Part shown: piece after piece, positions 1 to 6,885 of the stretch | Position numbering within the stretch: the first letter of the stretch is position 1 | How the letters are laid out: every line of letters begins with the position of its first letter | NCBI GenBank assembly: GCA_003501365.1 | Contig: DNPP01000248.1 | Coordinates: 1 to 23,643, forward strand | Reading direction: 5' to 3' | Source: Bacillota bacterium | Lineage (GTDB): Bacteria > Bacillota > UBA4882 > UBA8346 | DNA length: 23,643 nt | Notes under the pieces: generated by a model | The model's input: the letters and a program-made list of their open reading frames with translations, nothing else | What the model was told of the DNA's origin: nothing | Database searches by the model: none | Program-made: the position numbers and the translations under genes

Positions 1-163
1 CGTTGATGATGCCTTTATCGGTTAATGTCTGGATTGGTTTTACGGCCCAGTTGCCATTAACATCGGATAAGACCGTTTGGGCTTGGACCTCAATGCTAAA
101 AAGGAATACTAATACTGAGATTGCTAAAAGGATCAGGAAAAACCTCCGTCGGATAAGCAACAT
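1..163 (-). CDS. Exported SLH-domain protein, N-terminal part only
   Basis: The gene runs off the left edge. It starts at an ATG (163-161) preceded by a good ribosome binding site (AGGAG, 177-173). The visible 54 residues begin with Arg-Arg-Arg and a long hydrophobic stretch (residues 8-23) and a likely signal peptidase site after VQAQ, so this is a signal peptide. The mature part opens with LSDVNGNWAVKPIQTLTDKG, which matches the start of an S-layer homology (SLH) repeat (consensus like F.DV...WA...I..L...GI..G). SLH domains anchor proteins to peptidoglycan-linked pyruvylated polymers. In diderm Bacillota the same N-terminal SLH layout occurs in OmpM-type porins, so an S-layer protein, a wall-anchored enzyme or an OmpM-like porin are all possible. 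The call of SLH is firm; the protein's role cannot be told from this fragment. Confidence 0.8.
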   Translation of the reverse strand, partial: MLLIRRRFFLILLAISVLVFLFSIEVQAQTVLSDVNGNWAVKPIQTLTDKGIIN

Positions 164-561
164 TGCTGAACACTCCTTTCGTGATATAAAACGGAAATTA
201 ATTCTGTAATGAAACGGATAATAGCCAAAGTTAGTTTACATAAATTATTCATTAAACGGATTCGGGACCAAGCTGGGGATTCCTTTAAGTAATGAATGGT
301 AAGAATGGTGAGATTTAGACACAAGAATGACTGCCATTCTTCTCCTAAACAGATAGAGATTAATTCATTTCTGCAATTTCTATAGAAATTCCGAACTTTG
401 TCCCGTATATTTATGGTCTTCTCACAGTCAAAACGAGGGAAAGAAAAGAAGATTGCAGGTGGTTTAATGGGGAATTTGGATGAGATTGTAAGTCTCGGCG
501 CAGGATTGACTTGGTGAACAAGGGCAGTTCACGGAAAAGTGTTTGATATAGGCAAACTGAA
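164..561. other. Intergenic stretch without a recognisable gene
   Basis: No credible coding region. It must carry the promoter of the SLH gene (minus strand), but I see no convincing -35/-10 pair. A perfect 16-bp palindrome (AATTTCTATAGAAATT, 375-390) lies here and could be an operator or chance in AT-rich DNA. A small hairpin GTGAAC/GTTCAC sits at 514-532. A 34-codon reading frame from the ATG at 413 has no ribosome binding site and was not called. Confidence 0.4.
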
Positions 562-678
562 AATTCTTTTCATCACCCAAGGGGCACGAAATACACGAAA
601 TAATATTGGGGCTTTTCCAATCAATAATCGGCACCCATTTTTTCGTACCTTTTCGTGAGTTTGGTGGTTAATAATTTT
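562..678. repeat. Imperfect palindromic intergenic element (CACGAAA type)
   Basis: The left arm (562-602) and the reverse complement of the right arm (638-678) align along about 40 bases. Both contain CACC/CACG blocks, with CACGAAA-TACACGAAA on the left and CACGAAAAGGTACGAAA on the right. The centre (603-637) is unpaired. Just downstream, at 732-750, is another fragment (TTTCACGCAAAGCCGCTAA) of the same flavour. Such CACGAA / CACGCAAAG elements are scattered as decayed intergenic repeats in many bacterial genomes. The overall shape is that of a REP/MITE-like palindromic element; whether it is repeated in this genome cannot be seen here. Confidence 0.5.
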
Positions 679-784
679 TCTGATTATAAAGATTAGTCAG
701 CATAAATGAGGGAATAAAAAAGGACCGAATGTTTCACGCAAAGCCGCTAATAGGATTTTAGGCATTTATTTTGATTTGATGTCG

Positions 785-1453
785 CTACAACTGGTTTTCT
801 GCCAAAGCGATATCAAAGTCTTGTAGATTAACCAATGGCTTTTTTCCACGATGAATGTTTTTCGCTTGCTCGTTACCGTTTTTATCCGTGGTAGTAATGA
901 TCATCATTCCGGTCAGCAAATTATAATCCTCAGTTTGCCCTGCACCGGTGGGGGTGAAATAGGAGCCGAGGGTGGCGCCGATCAAATACCAGCCATTGCC
1001 TTGATAACGAAACCGGTAACTTTGAAACCAACGTTCATTGCTCCCGCCATAGAAATTAATCAAGAGGGAACCGTGATCGACGCTGATACTTTCTAACGGA
1101 TCACCCCATACTCCACCCATATCTGCGGTTAAAATGGCTTTTTCGGTTTGAAACGATAAACGATATTGTTGGTTTTCCCGGAAGGCGATGAAAAGAATCC
1201 GAGGAGGAGCCTCGGCTAAATCTTTGGGAGGAGCTTTAGATTCAAGGATACCGGCTATATCCGCCAGTCCATCCTTATTTAAATCGCCCTGGGTATTTTT
1301 GATCAGTTTCCATCCGGGAGGAATGAACGAATGAATATCTTTTCCTTGTTTTACAAGTGTGGGTAGCTTAAAATCGGTTTCATTTCCCAACACCTCAGCA
1401 GATATGAGTATAGTTATGCATGCCAAACAAAGATACACATAAATTTTTCGCAT
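785..1453 (-). CDS. Exported GDLNKDG-motif protein of unknown function
   Basis: 222 residues, ATG start with GGAG eight bases upstream. Residues 1-23 form a signal peptide (MRK, hydrophobic core, likely cut after VLG). The mature protein contains FIPPGWKLI followed by GDLNKDGLADIAGI (about residues 56-69), a Ca-loop-like DxNxDGxxD pattern seen in a family of secreted bacterial proteins that begin with 'FIP.GW.....GDLN.DG..D'. The rest is rich in aromatic residues and alternating polar/hydrophobic stretches, consistent with a beta-rich fold. No lipobox is evident. No enzyme motif is visible and I do not assign a function. It is followed on the same strand by nothing obvious and preceded by the PAP2 gene (67 bp away), so it may be co-transcribed with it. 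Confidence 0.75.
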   Translation of the reverse strand: MRKIYVYLCLACITILISAEVLGNETDFKLPTLVKQGKDIHSFIPPGWKLIKNTQGDLNKDGLADIAGILESKAPPKDLAEAPPRILFIAFRENQQYRLSFQTEKAILTADMGGVWGDPLESISVDHGSLLINFYGGSNERWFQSYRFRYQGNGWYLIGATLGSYFTPTGAGQTEDYNLLTGMMIITTTDKNGNEQAKNIHRGKKPLVNLQDFDIALAENQL

Positions 1454-1521
1454 TTGCTTTATCTCCGATCAGCTATTTTCGACTAAGCCATTGGGTTGAA
1501 TTTTTTTTCAATTTCAATTTA

Positions 1522-2397
1522 CTAATGATTGACTGAGGATTTCCACCGGGATTTTCCTGGTGCCGCAGATCGTCTAAAGACCCATGGAGCTCCTGCTCCT
1601 ATCCATAATCCGACCACCAGAGCACGCCCATAGGCGAAATAAATTCCAACCGGTAAAAGGGCTTTCAATCCCAGCCAAAGAATAATCAAGCCGGAAAAGC
1701 CGATCAGTAATTGCATCCAGCGATTGAAAGAACTTTTGGTTTCGGCTCTACCATCCCTTACCTCCAATGTCGCTCCGGCTAAAAATCCGGTAAAAATGCC
1801 GGCGCCGAGCGGATCACAAAAATGGGGGAGACGGAGCGAATAAAAGCTCAAAAGAGCGGTGCAAAGTAAGGCGGCTCCATCAATCCAATAAGCGGGCAAT
1901 TTCTTCTCAATCGTAAGATAGATATTGACGACCAGCGCACCGATTATGAATCCACCCAAAACGTCACTGGGCCAATGTACACCCAAATATATTCGGGATA
2001 ATCCAATCATAGTTACCAAGCTAATACCAAGTCCGATAATTAGCGGTTTGGTCCAGCAGGAGGCCAATCCCCACCAAAATGCAGTTGATTGTTGGGTGTG
2101 ACCACTGGGAAAAGACCAGCCGTCGGCAGATTTTGTATAAATGGAACGAATACCGGAAGAACCGATAGGCCTGGGTCGCATGATAATGTTTTTTAATGCT
2201 AGATTTGTAAAGGTGGAAAAGAATAAAATAAAGGATAGCCTTTTCCCCAACCGGCGATCAACGCACCAGTATATAATGACAATCAATGGCAAATACAAAT
2301 AAGGTTCACCCAAACAAGTCATTACGATAAAGAAATGATCCCAAAATGAAGAACCCCAATGCTGGACGAAGGTGATAATCAATTTATCCCAGAACAT
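1522..2397 (-). CDS. PAP2-superfamily integral membrane phosphatase
   Basis: 291 residues, ATG start with GGGGAA eight bases upstream. All three signature motifs of the PAP2 (type 2 phosphatidic acid phosphatase) family are present: KxxxxxxRP as K69..RPRP77, PSGH at 97-100, and SRxxLGxHxxxD as S134-R135...H141...D145. These form the phospho-His catalytic site. Several membrane segments flank the motifs (roughly 22-45, 53-70, 105-150, 160-180), with further hydrophobic segments up to about residue 270, longer than the minimal family core. Members remove phosphate from lipid phosphates such as undecaprenyl diphosphate, phosphatidic acid or sphingoid phosphates; the substrate is not deducible. 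It lies downstream of the GNAT gene on the same strand with a 137-bp gap, so co-transcription is uncertain. Confidence 0.88.
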   Translation of the reverse strand: MFWDKLIITFVQHWGSSFWDHFFIVMTCLGEPYLYLPLIVIIYWCVDRRLGKRLSFILFFSTFTNLALKNIIMRPRPIGSSGIRSIYTKSADGWSFPSGHTQQSTAFWWGLASCWTKPLIIGLGISLVTMIGLSRIYLGVHWPSDVLGGFIIGALVVNIYLTIEKKLPAYWIDGAALLCTALLSFYSLRLPHFCDPLGAGIFTGFLAGATLEVRDGRAETKSSFNRWMQLLIGFSGLIILWLGLKALLPVGIYFAYGRALVVGLWIGAGAPWVFRRSAAPGKSRWKSSVNH

Positions 2398-2534
2398 AAC
2401 ATATTCCCCTTCATGGATTTTATTTATTATTTCATCATTATAGCGTTATATCGCTAAATTGCAATTAAAATCATTTGCCGATCGGGTTCGTTCTAATTTG
2501 TCTTTGGAAGTGAAAGCTGAATGCGGGATCTTTC

Positions 2535-3014
2535 TTAGACAGGCCTTTCCATGAGGCAAACTGTAAAAGGTAAATGAGGGTAGCTCTTTAAGGCGGTTTC
2601 CACAAAACCATAATCCTGATACCATTTTTTTAGGATGATATTCTCATTGATGATACCGATGGATACTTTGGCGTCCCTTTCCTTTTTAAGAAACTGAAAT
2701 ACAAAATCCATCAGTTCTTTTCCGAGTCCGGCATGCCTGAATTCGGGCAATACGGCCAGCCTTTCCATATAAAACAAAGACTCCCCGGCTTTTTCAACAG
2801 CCACAAAACCAACTTGACGGTTGTCGATAAATAACCCGAATAATTTGATATCTTTTTCCTTCATGGCCAGCACTTTTTCTATGCTGGTAAAGGCGGGATT
2901 GGTAGGACTATTGGTTTCGGTTAGATTGAAATCCCTGGCTACTGTTGCAAATGATTCCCGGATCACTTGGACGCTTTGGCTGATTTCTTCTTCTACACTA
3001 ATTTCCTTGATCAT
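2535..3014 (-). CDS. GNAT-family N-acetyltransferase
   Basis: About 160 residues. An upstream ATG at 3020 exists, but GAGG (3027-3024) is only three bases from it and nine bases from the ATG at 3014, so 3014 (MIKEISVEEE) is chosen. The acetyl-CoA binding motif A is clear: ERLAVLPEFRHAGLGKELMDFV, with the R-x-x-G-x-G/A loop as R-H-A-G-L-G (95-100 from the upstream Met). The C-terminal NENxxLKKWYQDYGF segment is also typical. GNAT enzymes transfer acetyl from acetyl-CoA to an amine; the substrate cannot be read from sequence. The gene follows the MBL hydrolase gene by about 45 bp on the same strand, so the two are probably one transcript. Confidence 0.85.
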   Translation of the reverse strand: MIKEISVEEEISQSVQVIRESFATVARDFNLTETNSPTNPAFTSIEKVLAMKEKDIKLFGLFIDNRQVGFVAVEKAGESLFYMERLAVLPEFRHAGLGKELMDFVFQFLKKERDAKVSIGIINENIILKKWYQDYGFVETALKSYPHLPFTVCLMERPV

Positions 3015-3060
3015 CAACATTGACCTCTTTTCGAATGAGAGTGGATTGGCGTCCCTTTAC

Positions 3061-3957
3061 TTAAACAAGCCTTTGCCAATACATTTTATTATCTTTGAAA
3101 TCATATTTTGCTTTTCCCTCATTATATAAATAAGATAAGAATGAGCGGACGGTATTACCGACCAATGCATATTGACCAAAATTCAGTTGAATCCCATACT
3201 GGATAGACATCTCTTGCAAAATGTCTTCGAAGGTTTTCTTTTCATGGATTGTCTCCATGAGTTTTTCTTCAATATCGTTGGCTTTTTGGATATTAATCTC
3301 CGCCAGCGCTCCAATTGTGGTTTGAACTTCGCCGTGGCTTGGCACATAATACTTGGCATCGATGGTTTTGATCGTCTCCAAGCTGTTTTTAAACGCGTTT
3401 ACATTATAGATATATGGAATCTTATATTTTTCGAGAATGGCTTCCCCAAAAATGCTATCTCCCATGTAAAAGACTTTTTCACCGGTCAGGACGCCAATTT
3501 GATCGAAAAAGTGTCCTGCTAAGGGTATGAACTGCCAATCTGTATCCTCTTGTGTGTTACAATCAATAATTCTTGTGACACGGGAAGGTTTGGCTTCAAA
3601 AAATTTGGTTTGCAACTCTTTGAAAGGATATCCTCCCCATAGGAAGCTACTTTCAATAACCGGAGTATTGATAAAGGATGCTTCACCCAGGCTAGTCCAA
3701 ATCTCACAGTTGGTCATCTGTTGTAAATAGTGATTGCCGCCGATATGGTCGGCGTTGGAGTGGGTATTGATGATCCCCTTGAGAGTCCAAGCTTTTTCTT
3801 GAATGAGTTTTAATATTTTGCGGCCGGCTTCTTTGTCGTTGCCGCTGTCGATGAGATAAACGTCCTTAGCTTTTTCGATGATTCCGATGTTGGTGGGACC
3901 GGGAATTAGCCAGCAATGGTTGGTTAATTGGAGAAGTGGATTAGTGCTAGTGCCCAT
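3061..3957 (-). CDS. MBL-fold metallo-hydrolase with modified metal motif
   Basis: 298 residues, ATG start with AGGAG eight bases upstream. The metallo-beta-lactamase fold is shown by the N-terminal LIDSGN (36-40), THSNADHIGGN (65-75), AGH (147-149), YMGDSIF (164-170) and VPSHGE (205-210). The usual HxHxDH is H66-x-N68-x-D70-H71: the second histidine is asparagine. The other ligands (H149, D167, H208) are in place. This THSNADH variant defines a subgroup of uncharacterised MBL proteins as I recall it. The C-terminal 80 residues look like a helical extension with EDILQEM and VRSFLSYLYNEGKA, resembling a winged-helix. The substrate is unknown. It is the promoter-proximal gene of a probable pair with the GNAT gene. 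Confidence 0.85.
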   Translation of the reverse strand: MGTSTNPLLQLTNHCWLIPGPTNIGIIEKAKDVYLIDSGNDKEAGRKILKLIQEKAWTLKGIINTHSNADHIGGNHYLQQMTNCEIWTSLGEASFINTPVIESSFLWGGYPFKELQTKFFEAKPSRVTRIIDCNTQEDTDWQFIPLAGHFFDQIGVLTGEKVFYMGDSIFGEAILEKYKIPYIYNVNAFKNSLETIKTIDAKYYVPSHGEVQTTIGALAEINIQKANDIEEKLMETIHEKKTFEDILQEMSIQYGIQLNFGQYALVGNTVRSFLSYLYNEGKAKYDFKDNKMYWQRLV

Positions 3958-4145
3958 TGGGAATTCTCCTTTTTCGATTACCGAGTTTTTATCGAACTAA
4001 TTTGAAGTTCCAACATAATTTGTTTCTACACGACTAATTTAGGTAATCGTTGAAAGACTTTTGAGATATTTCGCGAATATTCACTTTATACCTCCAGAAC
4101 ATTTAAATCTACCTACTAATTTATTTTTTTCTGATCGGATGGCAA

Positions 4146-4298
4146 GGCCGGTTTTCAACTTGAATCCGGCAAGTAACCCCAAAAACCTCAGTCGCATTTA
4201 GACTTGCTGGATTCAAACAATGAACCCGATCCGGCCAATTTTTCTGCATCATTGCAGAAAAATTGTAACTTACTTGCCGGATCGAGGTTCAAATGAAG
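4146..4298. repeat. Cluster of three inverted TTGAATCCGGCAAG-type repeats with a hairpin
   Basis: Part of a 406-bp gap between the MBL gene and map. Three related units are seen: unit 1 at 4146-4173 (plus; GGCCGG...TTGAATCCGGCAAG), unit 2 at 4203-4236 (inverted; CTTGCTGGATTCAA...CCGGCC) and unit 3 at 4273-4298 (inverted; CTTGCCGGATCGAGGTTCAAA). Between units 2 and 3 lies a perfect 13-bp hairpin, CAATTTTTCTGCA (4236-4248) and its complement (4253-4265), with a TCAT loop. The layout resembles REP/BIME clusters. The hairpin lacks a following T-run, so it is not a standard terminator. The rest of the gap (3958-4145) shows nothing recognisable apart from room for the MBL promoter. Confidence 0.6.
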
Positions 4299-4308
4299 TG
4301 AAATCGCT

Positions 4309-4337
4309 TTAACAGTTTTTAAAATTTATTATATAAT
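4309..4337 (+). promoter_or_regulatory. Sigma-A promoter of map
   Basis: TTAACA (4309-4314, five of six matches to TTGACA) and a perfect TATAAT (4332-4337) are separated by exactly 17 bp. Transcription would start near 4344, leaving a leader of about 20 bases that ends in AGGGGG before the TTG start of map. Confidence 0.8.
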
Positions 4338-4363
4338 AATATTGAACTAAGGGGGAATACAGA

Positions 4364-5113
4364 TTGGTTATCATTAAAACCCCGCAACAAATTGAACTGA
4401 TGGCTGGAGCGGGTAAAATATTAGCAGCCTGCCACCGGGAACTCCGAGGGATCATCCGCCCGGGGATAACGACGAAGCAAATCGATGAGTTCGTCGATGA
4501 TTTCATTCAATCTCAGGGGGCTAAAGCCGAGCAAAAGGGTTATCAAGGGTATCCCTTTGCGACGTGTGCTTCAGTTAATGATGAAATCTGCCATGGATTT
4601 CCGACTTTTACTCCTCTCCGAGAAGGAGATATTGTCACCATTGATATGGTTATCAATCTCAATGGCTGGCTGGCTGATTCCGCCTGGTCTTATCCGGTGG
4701 GACAAATATCCCAGCAAGCTGAAAAACTACTTAAAGTGACCAAAGAGTGTCTTTATATCGGTATCGAGAAAGCGGTTATTGGCAACCGACTCGGTGATAT
4801 TTCGCATGCAGTTCAAGCCCATGCCGAATCCAACCGATTCTCCGTGGTCCGTGATTTTACAGGACATGGGATCGGTCATTCCATGCATGAAGATCCACAA
4901 GTCCTCCATTTCGGCTTCCCGCATAAGGGACTCAGGCTTAGTGAAGGAATGGTCTTTACCATCGAACCGATGATCAATATAGGTTCCTATCATCTGACCA
5001 TTGATCAGAACGGATGGACGGCCAGGACGGTGGATGGGAGTTTGTCGGCGCAGTATGAACATACGATTGCGATTACCAAGGACGGACCGTTGGTCTTGAC
5101 GGAGCAGGATTGA
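4364..5113 (+). CDS. map: Methionine aminopeptidase, type I
   Basis: 249 residues, TTG start with AGGGGG (4350-4355) eight bases upstream. It removes the initiator methionine from new cytosolic proteins. All metal and catalytic residues of type Ia enzymes can be placed: H77 (in NDEICHGFP), D94 and D105, H168 (TGHGIGH), H175, E201 (FTIEPM) and E232 (YEHT), each displaced by about three from the E. coli numbering. The length equals that of the minimal E. coli-type enzyme, with no N-terminal SH3 or zinc extension. It is transcribed from its own promoter rather than from the usual secY-adk-map ribosomal operon, which suggests a second, stand-alone copy as in some Bacilli; I cannot see whether another exists. 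Confidence 0.95.
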   Translation: MVIIKTPQQIELMAGAGKILAACHRELRGIIRPGITTKQIDEFVDDFIQSQGAKAEQKGYQGYPFATCASVNDEICHGFPTFTPLREGDIVTIDMVINLNGWLADSAWSYPVGQISQQAEKLLKVTKECLYIGIEKAVIGNRLGDISHAVQAHAESNRFSVVRDFTGHGIGHSMHEDPQVLHFGFPHKGLRLSEGMVFTIEPMINIGSYHLTIDQNGWTARTVDGSLSAQYEHTIAITKDGPLVLTEQD

Positions 5114-5312
5114 GATGAAGCTTGGGGCAATAGAAATTTACGATATAATAATCAATAACTTTTTGCGCCATTACATTCAGAGAAAAATTTTTTAAGAAGC
5201 CAGTCCAAAGTTTATTTTCCATGGGAGTCATATTTTTCCTCAGTTCGTTAGCCCTCGCAGTTAATTCCGGATTATAGGGCAGACAGAATCCGTTCGTGAT
5301 TAGTCCAATCAT
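5114..5312 (-). pseudogene. Truncated DUF559 (Vsr-like) endonuclease remnant
   Basis: The minus-strand reading frame encodes LPYNPELTARANELRKNMTPMENKLWTGFLKN...MAQKVIDYYIVNFYCPKLHL, which matches the N-terminal half of DUF559 proteins (YNPxLxxxARxLRxNMTxAExxLW...YIVDFYCPxxKLxIExDG). The match stops at CPKL, just where map's stop codon lies on the other strand; the catalytic IExDGxxH half is missing, and the frame then runs antisense into map. The best start is ATG at 5312 (or the GTG before it) after AGGAG at about 5328. It is best read as a broken remnant. A short functional peptide cannot be excluded but is unlikely without the active site. Confidence 0.7.
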
Positions 5313-5405
5313 CACTTCATCACTCTCCTTCCCCAATTTGATCTCCTCGGCAGGATTTTATTTCTCCTTATGGAATATCCTATAGTCTTAGGAAGGAGAA
5401 TCCAT

Positions 5406-6623
5406 TTGGCTCCGAAATACATTACCGTTTCTCAGCTGACCTATGCTTTGAAACGGGTAATTGAAGATAATGTCTCATTGGAAGGGGTCTGGGTGCAGGG
5501 GGAAATATCGAATTTCACCCGGCATTCATCAGGACACCTTTATTTTACCTTGAAAGATGAAGGGGCCTGCGTGAAATGCGTGATGTTCAAGTCGCAGGCT
5601 TGGACCTTGAAGTTTAGACCGGCGGACGGACAAGCGGTGGATATTCAAGGACGGCTCGGAATTTATGAGAAGAGCGGTCAATATCAACTCTATGTCGACA
5701 TAATGGAACCGGCTGGGCTGGGTCAGCTTTATCAGGCCTTTGAAAAACTTAAAACAAAGCTGGAACAAGAGGGTTTGTTTGATCAGGCGCGGAAACAGCA
5801 GTTGCCGCCTCTGCCACAGCAAATTGCGCTGATTACTTCGCCCACCGGAGCGGCGATCCAGGATATGATCAAGATTTTACATCGACGTCGTCCCAATTTG
5901 GACATTTTAATTTTTCCTGCTAAAGTCCAGGGAGCGGATGCACCCCAGAGTTTGATCAAAGCCTTGAATGAGGCTGCGCGATTTCGCAATCTCGATCTGG
6001 TGATCATCGGGCGAGGCGGGGGATCGTTGGAGGAGTTATGGGCTTTCAACGATGAAGGGCTGGCCCGGGCTATATCCGATTTCCCCAAACCAATTATTTC
6101 CGCGGTGGGGCATGAGACCGACTTTACTATTGCCGATTTTGTGGCCGATTTACGGGCACCGACACCATCGGCAGCGGCGGAGTTGGCTGTCCCGGACGAA
6201 TCGGCTTTGAAGCGAAACCTGGCTAACCTGCAAAAGAGGCTTGCCAACACGGTACAGCAAAAAATTCAAAGCTACCGGCGGGATTTGCAGAGACTGAAAA
6301 GCAGCCGGGTGCTGGTAGCGCCGGAGCAAGGATTAAATATTCGTCGCCAGGAGTTGGACATGCTGCGGGAACGAGCGGTGCGGCAGCTCCGGCAAGATTT
6401 ATATGCAAAGAGGGAGCAATACTATAAGATCCTTGGCAAGCTGGATGCTTTAAGTCCACTGGCAACTTTGTCGCGCGGGTATTCCATCACCCAAAAGGCA
6501 GACGGCACATTTGTCAAGAATAGCGACCTGGTGGAGAACGGAGAGATGGTCAAGGTTACCCTGGCGATGGGAGTTCTAAGTTGTGAAGTAAAGGATAAAT
6601 ATAAGGGGAGTCAATTAAAATGA
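5406..6623 (+). CDS. xseA: Exodeoxyribonuclease VII large subunit
   Basis: About 405 residues from TTG at 5406. An ATG at 5370 is in frame but has no ribosome binding site, while GGAAGGAG (5391-5398) sits seven bases before the TTG, and the resulting APKYITVSQLTYALKR start matches the family. The N-terminal OB fold (residues about 5-100, GVWVQGEISNFTRHSSGHLYFTLKDE) is followed by the catalytic domain with IALITSPTGAAIQDM, IGRGGGSLEELWAFNDE and ISAVGHETDFTIADFVADLRAPTPSAAAEL, then a long helical region and a C-terminal LSRGYSI segment. With XseB it degrades single-stranded DNA from both ends. The stop overlaps the start of xseB (ATGA), so the two are translationally coupled. It heads the operon that continues to the polyprenyl synthase and yuiD. 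Confidence 0.95.
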   Translation: MAPKYITVSQLTYALKRVIEDNVSLEGVWVQGEISNFTRHSSGHLYFTLKDEGACVKCVMFKSQAWTLKFRPADGQAVDIQGRLGIYEKSGQYQLYVDIMEPAGLGQLYQAFEKLKTKLEQEGLFDQARKQQLPPLPQQIALITSPTGAAIQDMIKILHRRRPNLDILIFPAKVQGADAPQSLIKALNEAARFRNLDLVIIGRGGGSLEELWAFNDEGLARAISDFPKPIISAVGHETDFTIADFVADLRAPTPSAAAELAVPDESALKRNLANLQKRLANTVQQKIQSYRRDLQRLKSSRVLVAPEQGLNIRRQELDMLRERAVRQLRQDLYAKREQYYKILGKLDALSPLATLSRGYSITQKADGTFVKNSDLVENGEMVKVTLAMGVLSCEVKDKYKGSQLK

Positions 6624-6880
6624 CTAAGCCGATTGAAGGAAAACCCAGCGAACGCAATTATGAAGAGGCTGTGGCCCGGTTGGAAGAAATCGTGGGACAG
6701 CTGGAGGCGGGCAATCTCGCCTTGGATGCCAGCCTGTCTCTATTTGAAGAAGGGATCGGCCTAGCCAAATATTGTTCGGAGAAGTTGGATGCAGCGGAGG
6801 GTAGACTACAGATTTTATTGGGGTTTAATGGAGATGTGCCCACAATCGGACCGTTTAAACTAAACCCGGAGGAGGATTAA
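6620..6880 (+). CDS. xseB: Exodeoxyribonuclease VII small subunit
   Basis: 86 residues, ATG overlapping the xseA stop by four bases (ATGA). The family core YEEAVARLEEIVGQLEAGNLALDASLSLFEEGIGLAKYCSEKL is complete (residues about 14-58) and forms the two-helix hairpin that several copies use to decorate the XseA helical arm. Length is normal (about 75-90). The C-terminal residues of the gene overlap the ribosome binding site (GGAGGAGG) of the next gene, so the operon is tightly packed. Confidence 0.95.
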   Translation: MTKPIEGKPSERNYEEAVARLEEIVGQLEAGNLALDASLSLFEEGIGLAKYCSEKLDAAEGRLQILLGFNGDVPTIGPFKLNPEED

Positions 6881-6885
6881 ACTTG

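Noticed and set aside
413..516. Short frame reading ...GNLDEIVSLGAGLTW, vaguely like the end of a HemZ-type enzyme
   Set aside because: Only about 15 residues, no ribosome binding site, and the match is too weak to call a remnant.
4236..4265. 13-bp hairpin as a terminator for the upstream region
   Set aside because: No T-run on the plus strand, and the flanking gene is on the other strand starting away from it; treated as part of the repeat cluster.
5370..5405. ATG start for XseA at 5370
   Set aside because: No Shine-Dalgarno before it; the strong one at 5391-5398 serves TTG 5406, which gives the standard XseA N-terminus.
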